The notes under the pieces are model-generated. The model did not search any database and was not told where the DNA came from. It saw nothing but the letters and a program-made list of their open reading frames with translations. 47,651 bases of DNA. Source: Bog-793 sp035625025 (lineage in GTDB: Bacteria; Actinomycetota; Acidimicrobiia; Acidimicrobiales; Bog-793). The stretch is from contig DASPQJ010000012.1 of the NCBI GenBank assembly GCA_035625025.1, positions 1-47,651 of the forward strand, read 5' to 3'. Of this stretch, positions 42,297-47,651 are shown piece by piece (the first letter of the stretch is position 1; each line of letters opens with the position of its first letter). Both the position numbers and the translations under genes were made by a program.

Positions 42297-45200
42297 CTAG
42301 TACTCGCAAAGAAGAGTCAGGCACCTGTCGGGGGGTAACGGATGGGCGAAGAGGAACCCCTGGGCGAAACGGCACCCGAAGCGCCCCAGCCATTCGAGCT
42401 GGCCCATGGTCTCCACGCCCTCCGCGATGACGAGCACATCGAGGGCCCGTCCCATCTCGAGGACCGCCTTGGCGAGGTGTCTCGCCGACTCGTCGTCTTC
42501 GAGGCCGCTCACGAAGCTCCGGTCGATCTTCAAGATGTCGATCCCGAATCGCCGGATGCGCCCCAACGAGGAGTAGCCGGTCCCGAAATCGTCGATCGCC
42601 ATCTTGACCCCGAGCTCGTGCAAGGGGTCGAGCACCTGGTGGACGAGCTCGAGGTTCTCCATGAAGGTGGTCTCGGTGAGTTCCAGGGTGAGGACCCTCG
42701 GATCGAGTCCCGAGGAGTCGAGTGCCCGGGTGACCGTCTCAAGAAGTGATCCGGCCCGGACCTGGTGCGGCGAGACGTTGACGGCGATCTCCAGCGGGGC
42801 GTTCCCTTGCCAATCTGCGTTCCAGGCGCTCGTCTGGCGACAGGCCTCGTTGAGCACCCATTCGCCGATCGGCACGATGAGCTCCGTTTCCTCGGCGGTC
42901 GCGATGAAGTCTTCGGGAAGCACCAAGCCGCGTTGCGGATCGTTCCAACGGATCAGTGCCTCGGTTCCGATGAACTTGCCGAGTGCGAGATTGATGATCG
43001 GCTGGTAGTAGAGGACGAACTCGCCGTTTTGCAAAGCGTCGCGCAGGCCGGCTTCGGCCGCTGATCGGGTCTGGGCGCGGGCCCGCAGCGCTTCGTCGAA
43101 CACGACCGTGCAGTTGCCGCCGTCCTCCTTCGCCTGGCCGACGGCGAGCTCGGCGTCGCGCAACAGACGCTCGGCAGTCTCGTCTTTGCTGCTGAGAGCG
43201 ATTCCGATGCTCGCAGTGACGAGGAGGGGCTCGTTGTCGAGCACGAAGTGCTTGCCGAGCGATTCCTCTATCTCGTGAGCGAGGTCGATCATCACGAGCG
43301 GGTCGGTGAGCGCCCCGCGCACGATCGTGAACTTGTCACTTTCCAGTCGACCGACCGTGTCCGTGCGCTCACTGCAGGCCACGAGACGTTGTGCGAAGTC
43401 AACGAGGAGCTTGTCGCCCAGGGCGTGACCGAAGGTCTCGTTCACGCCGTCGAAGCGGTCGATGTCGACGATCGCGATGCCGACGAAGCGGTGGCGGGCC
43501 CGGGCCCACTCCACTTCGCGTCCGACCCGGTCGGTGACGAGACTGCGCGTCGGGAGCGACGTCAACGGGTCGTGGAGCTCCTCGAACTCGAGCTGCTCCT
43601 CGACGCGTCGAAGTTCCGACTCGTCGAGGAACTGCCCGATGACGGCGACTACCGTTCCCGAGTCGTCGCGCAACGGTGCGCCGAAGATGCGCCCGGGCAT
43701 GACTCGACCGTCCGAGTGCACGCAGCGCATCGGGACATCGGTGTGCTCTCCCTTGCCGCTCACGATGTCGGCAAAGGCATTGATCAGCGGGTCAAGGTCA
43801 TCAGGATGGATGAAATCTGTCGCCGAAGATCCGACCAGCTCCTCGTGCGATCGGCCCACGAGACGACAAGTCGCGTCGTTGACCATTTGCAGCCGGGCTT
43901 CGAGGTCGCATATCGCCACGGGGATGGGGCCCTGGTCGAAGAGGAGTTGCCGCAGGCGGGCCTCGGCCTCGCGTTCTTCCTCGGCTCGCTTCTTCTCCGT
44001 GAGGTCAAGGATCTGGCCGATGATGGCGACGAGCGATCCCGAGTCGTCGTGCAACCCCGAGGTGTACATCTGACAGGGCACGTAATGGCCATCGGCATGA
44101 CGGAGACGCACCTCGAGCTCGTCGCTGTCTCGGGTTCCAGCGATGAACTCAGACATGCCCCTCGCGAGAGCGTTGACGTCATCGGAGTGGACGAACTCCA
44201 TGAATGAGGAGCCGATCAAGTCTCCGCGCGCGTGGCCGAAGAGGCGGCAGGCCGCGTCGTTGACCAGCTGCAGGTGAGTTTGCAAGTCGACCACGGCCGC
44301 GGGGACGGGGCCCTGATCGAGGAGGAGTTGCCGGAAGCGCGCCTCGCGCTCGCGTTCTTCTTCGGCGCGCTGAAGTTCCGATTCGTCGAGGAACTGCGCG
44401 ATGACGGCGACGACCGATCCCAAGTCGTCACGCAGCGCTTCGCCGAAGATGCGTCCGGGTATGGCATGGCCGTCCGAGTGCACAAGGCGCAGGTGGAACT
44501 CTTCGTTCTCTCGGGTTCCGGCGACGAGGTCGGCGAAGGAAGCCGTCAGAGGCTCGATGTCTTCGGGAAGAGCCATTGACGTGTACGACGATCCGGTCAG
44601 CTCCTCGCTGGTGCGGCCGAGGAGGCGGCAGGTCGCGTCGTTGACCAGTTGCACCCGGCCTTGCAGGTCGAAGACCCCGGCAGGGATAGGGCTCTGGTCG
44701 AGAAGGAGCTGCCGAAAGCGGGCCTCGCGCTCGCGCTCTTCCTCGGCTTGCTTCTGTTCCGTGAGGTCGAGCACCTGCCCGATGACACCGATGAGCGATC
44801 CCGCTTCGTCGCGCATCGCTGACGAGTACAGGCGAGCCGGCATGACATGGCCGTCGGCGTGCAGGAACCGCACCTCGAGCTCATCGCGGTCTCGGGTTCC
44901 GGCGAAGTACTCGGACAGGCCCTGCGCCAGGGCGCCGACATCGTCCGGGTGGAGGAACCCTGTGATCGGGGATCCGATCATCTGCTTTCGGGAGTATCCG
45001 GAGACGAGCGCGACCGCGTCGTTGACCAGTTGCACCCGGCCCTGCAGGTCGACGATCGCGGCGGGAATGGGGCTCTGGTCGAGAAGGAGTTGCCGCAGGC
45101 GGGCTTCGGTCTCGCGTTCAGCCTCGACTCGCTTCTGCTCCGTCAGGTCGAGGATTTGCCCGATGACACCGACAAGCGATCCCGCGTCGTCGTGCATCCC

Positions 45201-47651
45201 CGTGGTGTACATCTGACAGGGTACGAAATGGCCATCGGCGTGGCGGAACCGGATCTCGAGCTCGTTTCTGTCTCGGGTTCCGGCGACGTACTCGGACAGG
45301 CCCTGCGCCTGGGCGGCGACATCGTCGGGGTGGATGTATGCCGCGAACGAGGAGCCGATCAACTCCTCACGTGTGTAGCCGAAGAGGCGGCAGGTCGTGT
45401 CGTTGGCCGACACAAGGCGACCTTGCAGGTCGATGGCCCCTGCTGCGATGAAGCTCTGGTCGAAAAGGAGTTGCCGAAAGCGGGCTTCGGCTTCCCTTTC
45501 TGCCTCGACTCGCTTCTGCTGCGTGAGGTCGAACATCTGTCCGATGACACCGACGAGCGATCCTGAGTCATCGCGCAGCGCTGAGGTGTACATGAGTGTG
45601 GGCACGAGATGGCCGTCTCCGTGGCGGAGGCGCACCTCGAGCTCGTCTCGGTCCCGGGTTCCGGCGATGTACTCCGACAGGCCCTGCGCGAGGGCAGCGA
45701 CGTCGTCAGGGTGAAGGTGATCTGTGATCAAGACTCCGACCAACTCATCGCGCGAGTAACCGGACATGTGGACGAGCCTGTCATTAGCGGCCACGACCCT
45801 TCCTTCCAGGTCGACAGCCCCTGCCGCGATGGAGCTCTGTGTGAAAAGCACTTCCGTGAAGCGTGACGCGTGGCGAAGTTCCTCTTCGGCTTGCTTCTGC
45901 ACGGTGAGGTTGACGAACTGGCCGATGATGCCGATGAGTGAGCCCGCGTCGTCGCGTACAGCCGAGGTGTACATACGGCAAGGAATGAAATGGCCATCAC
46001 CGTGGCGAAGGCGGACCTCGAGCTCGTCGCTGTCCCGGGTTCCGGCGATGTACTCGGACAGGCCCTTCGCTTGGGGGCCGAGGTCGTCGGGGTGGAGATA
46101 CTCTGCGAACGAGGATCCGATCAGCTCGTCGCGGGAATAACCGGAGACTCGAGCGAGGGTGTCGTTGACCATTTGTATCCGGCCTTGCAGGTCGGCGATC
46201 GCAGCAGAGATGGGGCTTTGGTCGAGAAGGAGTTGCCGGAGGCGGGCTTCGGTCTCGCGTTCGGCCTCGACTCGCTTCTGCTCCGTGAGGTCGACGTATT
46301 GCCCGACGATGCCGACGAGCGATCCCGAGTCGTCGCGCAGCGCAGAGCTGGACAGAAGCGTCGGCACGAAATGGCCATCGGCGTGGCGGAGGCGGATCTC
46401 GAGCTCGTCTCGGTCTCGGGTTCCGGCGATGTACTCCGACAGGCCCTGCGCCTGGGCGGCGATGTCCTCGGGGTGGAGGTGATCTGTGAAGGTGGATCCG
46501 ATCAGTTGCTCGCGGGTGTAACCGGACAGCCGGACAAGCGTGTCATTGGTGGCCACGACCCTTCCTTCGAGGTCGATGGCCCCTGCCGCGATGGAGCTCT
46601 GTGCGAAAAGCACCTGCGTGAAACGCGTCGCGTCGCGGAGTTCTTCCTCGACTTGCCTCTGGTCGGTGAGATCGATGGCTTGGGTGACGAGCGAAACGAT
46701 CGATCCCGACTCGTCGCGCATCGCCGCGACGAAGACCCGAGCCGGCACGACATGCCCATCGGCGTGCAGATACCGTTTCTCGCGCTCGAGGGTCTGCCGG
46801 GTGCCGGCGACGAGTTCGTCAAAGAGCTCTTGGTCGCGCGCGAGGTCATCCGTGTGTGTGAACTCGGCCAGCGAATCCGATGCGAGCAGCTTCTCGCGAG
46901 TGATGCCGAGCAGGCGGATGTAGGCGTCGTTCGCCCAGAGCGGGTGACTGTCCGTGGCGAGAATCGCTGTCGCGATCGGACTCTGCTCGAAGGCGATCTG
47001 TGTGAGGCGTGTCGCGTGGCGGCGTTCCGCCTCAGCGCGTTTTTGCTCCGTGAGGTCGATTGCTTGCGCGAGGAGCGCGACGAGCGATCCCGACCCGTCG
47101 CGGACTGCTGTCGTGAAGACACGAGCGGGGACGACGTGTCCATCGGCATGGAGGAATCGCTTCTCTCGGTCGTAATTCTCTCGGTTGCCCCCAAGCAGTC
47201 CGCGATGAAGCTTCTCGTCGGACGCGACGTCGTCGGGGTGGGTGATATCGGCGAATGACTTCAGGCTGGTCAGTTGTTCGCGTGTGTAGCCGAGCATGCG
47301 CACATAGGCGTCGTTGGCCCAGACCGGATGACGGTCGGTGGAGGCGATCGCCGTGGGAATCGAGCTCTGGACGAAGGCCTGTTGCCAGTGGGAATAGACG
47401 CTGTCGGTGACGGGCAACTCGAACAGGCCCGGAACCGCTGCATCGCGCACTTGGGTGACCGTTCCGTGGCGGGGGACCGCCACGCCCTCGTCGTGCCGAC
47501 GTGACCGTGGCGCCGCACCGTTCCGGTCCGGTTCCCTCACCGGGGTTGGCGCCTGGGTGACGGCGGTGAGTCCGACGACTCGGTCGCCCTTGTCCCGGAT
47601 CGGAGTCAGGGTGAATGACGTCTCGATCGCGCGTCCGGTCTTGTCGAGACG
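42297..47651 (-). CDS. giant multi-PAS, degenerate GGDEF, EAL signalling protein (5' end beyond the window)
   Basis: The frame is open to the right edge, where it reads RLDKTGRAIETSFTLTPIRD, the end of another PAS domain; so at least 1784 residues lie in the window and the start is outside. Ten full PAS/PAC units follow, each about 127 residues (first at about 47390, last ending near 43593), each closing with LRHADGHFVP- and LTEQKRVEAE-like sequence. Next comes a GGDEF domain (about 43592-43071) whose signature is ESDKF (43329-43343), so cyclase activity is unlikely. The EAL domain (about 43043-42300) keeps EALIRW, VNVSPHQ, LELTET, AIDDFGTGYSSL, LKIDRSF, AEGVET and FAQGF, so it should hydrolyse cyclic di-GMP. 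No membrane segment is seen. Ligands of the PAS units are unknown. Confidence 0.93.
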   Translation of the reverse strand, partial: RLDKTGRAIETSFTLTPIRDKGDRVVGLTAVTQAPTPVREPDRNGAAPRSRRHDEGVAVPRHGTVTQVRDAAVPGLFELPVTDSVYSHWQQAFVQSSIPTAIASTDRHPVWANDAYVRMLGYTREQLTSLKSFADITHPDDVASDEKLHRGLLGGNRENYDREKRFLHADGHVVPARVFTTAVRDGSGSLVALLAQAIDLTEQKRAEAERRHATRLTQIAFEQSPIATAILATDSHPLWANDAYIRLLGITREKLLASDSLAEFTHTDDLARDQELFDELVAGTRQTLEREKRYLHADGHVVPARVFVAAMRDESGSIVSLVTQAIDLTDQRQVEEELRDATRFTQVLFAQSSIAAGAIDLEGRVVATNDTLVRLSGYTREQLIGSTFTDHLHPEDIAAQAQGLSEYIAGTRDRDELEIRLRHADGHFVPTLLSSSALRDDSGSLVGIVGQYVDLTEQKRVEAERETEARLRQLLLDQSPISAAIADLQGRIQMVNDTLARVSGYSRDELIGSSFAEYLHPDDLGPQAKGLSEYIAGTRDSDELEVRLRHGDGHFIPCRMYTSAVRDDAGSLIGIIGQFVNLTVQKQAEEELRHASRFTEVLFTQSSIAAGAVDLEGRVVAANDRLVHMSGYSRDELVGVLITDHLHPDDVAALAQGLSEYIAGTRDRDELEVRLRHGDGHLVPTLMYTSALRDDSGSLVGVIGQMFDLTQQKRVEAEREAEARFRQLLFDQSFIAAGAIDLQGRLVSANDTTCRLFGYTREELIGSSFAAYIHPDDVAAQAQGLSEYVAGTRDRNELEIRFRHADGHFVPCQMYTTGMHDDAGSLVGVIGQILDLTEQKRVEAERETEARLRQLLLDQSPIPAAIVDLQGRVQLVNDAVALVSGYSRKQMIGSPITGFLHPDDVGALAQGLSEYFAGTRDRDELEVRFLHADGHVMPARLYSSAMRDEAGSLIGVIGQVLDLTEQKQAEEEREREARFRQLLLDQSPIPAGVFDLQGRVQLVNDATCRLLGRTSEELTGSSYTSMALPEDIEPLTASFADLVAGTRENEEFHLRLVHSDGHAIPGRIFGEALRDDLGSVVAVIAQFLDESELQRAEEEREREARFRQLLLDQGPVPAAVVDLQTHLQLVNDAACRLFGHARGDLIGSSFMEFVHSDDVNALARGMSEFIAGTRDSDELEVRLRHADGHYVPCQMYTSGLHDDSGSLVAIIGQILDLTEKKRAEEEREAEARLRQLLFDQGPIPVAICDLEARLQMVNDATCRLVGRSHEELVGSSATDFIHPDDLDPLINAFADIVSGKGEHTDVPMRCVHSDGRVMPGRIFGAPLRDDSGTVVAVIGQFLDESELRRVEEQLEFEELHDPLTSLPTRSLVTDRVGREVEWARARHRFVGIAIVDIDRFDGVNETFGHALGDKLLVDFAQRLVACSERTDTVGRLESDKFTIVRGALTDPLVMIDLAHEIEESLGKHFVLDNEPLLVTASIGIALSSKDETAERLLRDAELAVGQAKEDGGNCTVVFDEALRARAQTRSAAEAGLRDALQNGEFVLYYQPIINLALGKFIGTEALIRWNDPQRGLVLPEDFIATAEETELIVPIGEWVLNEACRQTSAWNADWQGNAPLEIAVNVSPHQVRAGSLLETVTRALDSSGLDPRVLTLELTETTFMENLELVHQVLDPLHELGVKMAIDDFGTGYSSLGRIRRFGIDILKIDRSFVSGLEDDESARHLAKAVLEMGRALDVLVIAEGVETMGQLEWLGRFGCRFAQGFLFAHPLPPDRCLTLLCEY
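43593..47003 (-). repeat. tandem ~381-bp coding repeat (nine PAS units)
   Basis: Nine consecutive units, eight of them 127 or 128 codons long, encode near-copies of one PAS/PAC domain; unit boundaries fall near 47003, 46619, 46238, 45857, 45476, 45095, 44714, 44333 and 43952. The phrases AGTRDRDELEVRLRH, DDSGSLVGVIGQ and LTEQKRVEAE recur with few changes and the DNA is similarly repetitive. An odd-even pattern is visible: some units start TQVLFAQSSIAAGAIDLEG and others RQLLLDQSPIPAAIVDLQG, suggesting duplication of pairs. An older, more diverged unit lies at 47390-47004. Confidence 0.85.

Noticed and set aside
43593..47003. The ~381-bp repeats as a CRISPR array or satellite
   Set aside because: The repeats are continuous coding sequence for PAS domains, far longer than CRISPR units and without spacers.

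Overview
The window is high-GC DNA from an actinobacterium. The core gene order (arginine-rich TPR protein, DUF1015, HAD-IIA phosphatase, nadK, recN, pyrG, Nudix, xerD, scpA, scpB, rluB-type synthase, cmk, der) follows the Mycobacterium tuberculosis Rv1691-Rv1713 block as I remember it. GTG starts, ATGA/GTGA stop-start overlaps and apparent leaderless promoters fit the same phylum. A 2-oxoacid:ferredoxin oxidoreductase and many insertions into the block suggest a lineage away from the classical Actinomycetia, perhaps Acidimicrobiia-like; that placement is inference.

Layout. 1-674: 3' end of a 23S rRNA gene, 5S rRNA and a terminator. 865-1560 (minus): an alkD-type DNA glycosylase relic broken by two compensating frameshifts. 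1637-2326: a SAM methyltransferase. 2399-12255: a complete tryptophan operon (trpE-G-D-C-F-B-A) with a possible leader, continuing into an unrecognised 294-residue protein and a 771-residue TyrA-(unknown middle)-PheA fusion. 12390-15381: three secreted or lipid-anchored proteins of unknown function. 15465-16979: TPR protein with a very long arginine-rich tail. 17618-20547: korA-korB. 20563-36445: the conserved actinobacterial block, with DUF1015 and trpS on the minus strand, and with aroH (chorismate mutase) and aroA (EPSP synthase) inserted before a cmk that is fused to a PlsC-type acyltransferase. 36503-42143: a sugar-nucleotide epimerase, a glycosyltransferase and ispH (both minus), a PDZ/radical-SAM-like DUF512 protein and der. 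42297 to the right edge (minus): a giant protein with at least ten PAS domains, a degenerate GGDEF and an intact EAL domain; its 5' end lies outside the window.

How it fits together. AroA makes EPSP, the chorismate precursor; AroH turns chorismate into prephenate; the TyrA-PheA fusion takes prephenate toward tyrosine and phenylalanine; TrpEGDCFBA takes chorismate to tryptophan; TrpS charges tRNA-Trp. Most of aromatic amino acid synthesis is therefore encoded in two blocks here. The least explained parts are the 294-residue protein, the middle region of the TyrA-PheA fusion, the Cmk-PlsC fusion and the PAS array. At nine starts a TANNNT-like hexamer ends 6-7 nt before the start codon, which points to widespread leaderless transcription.
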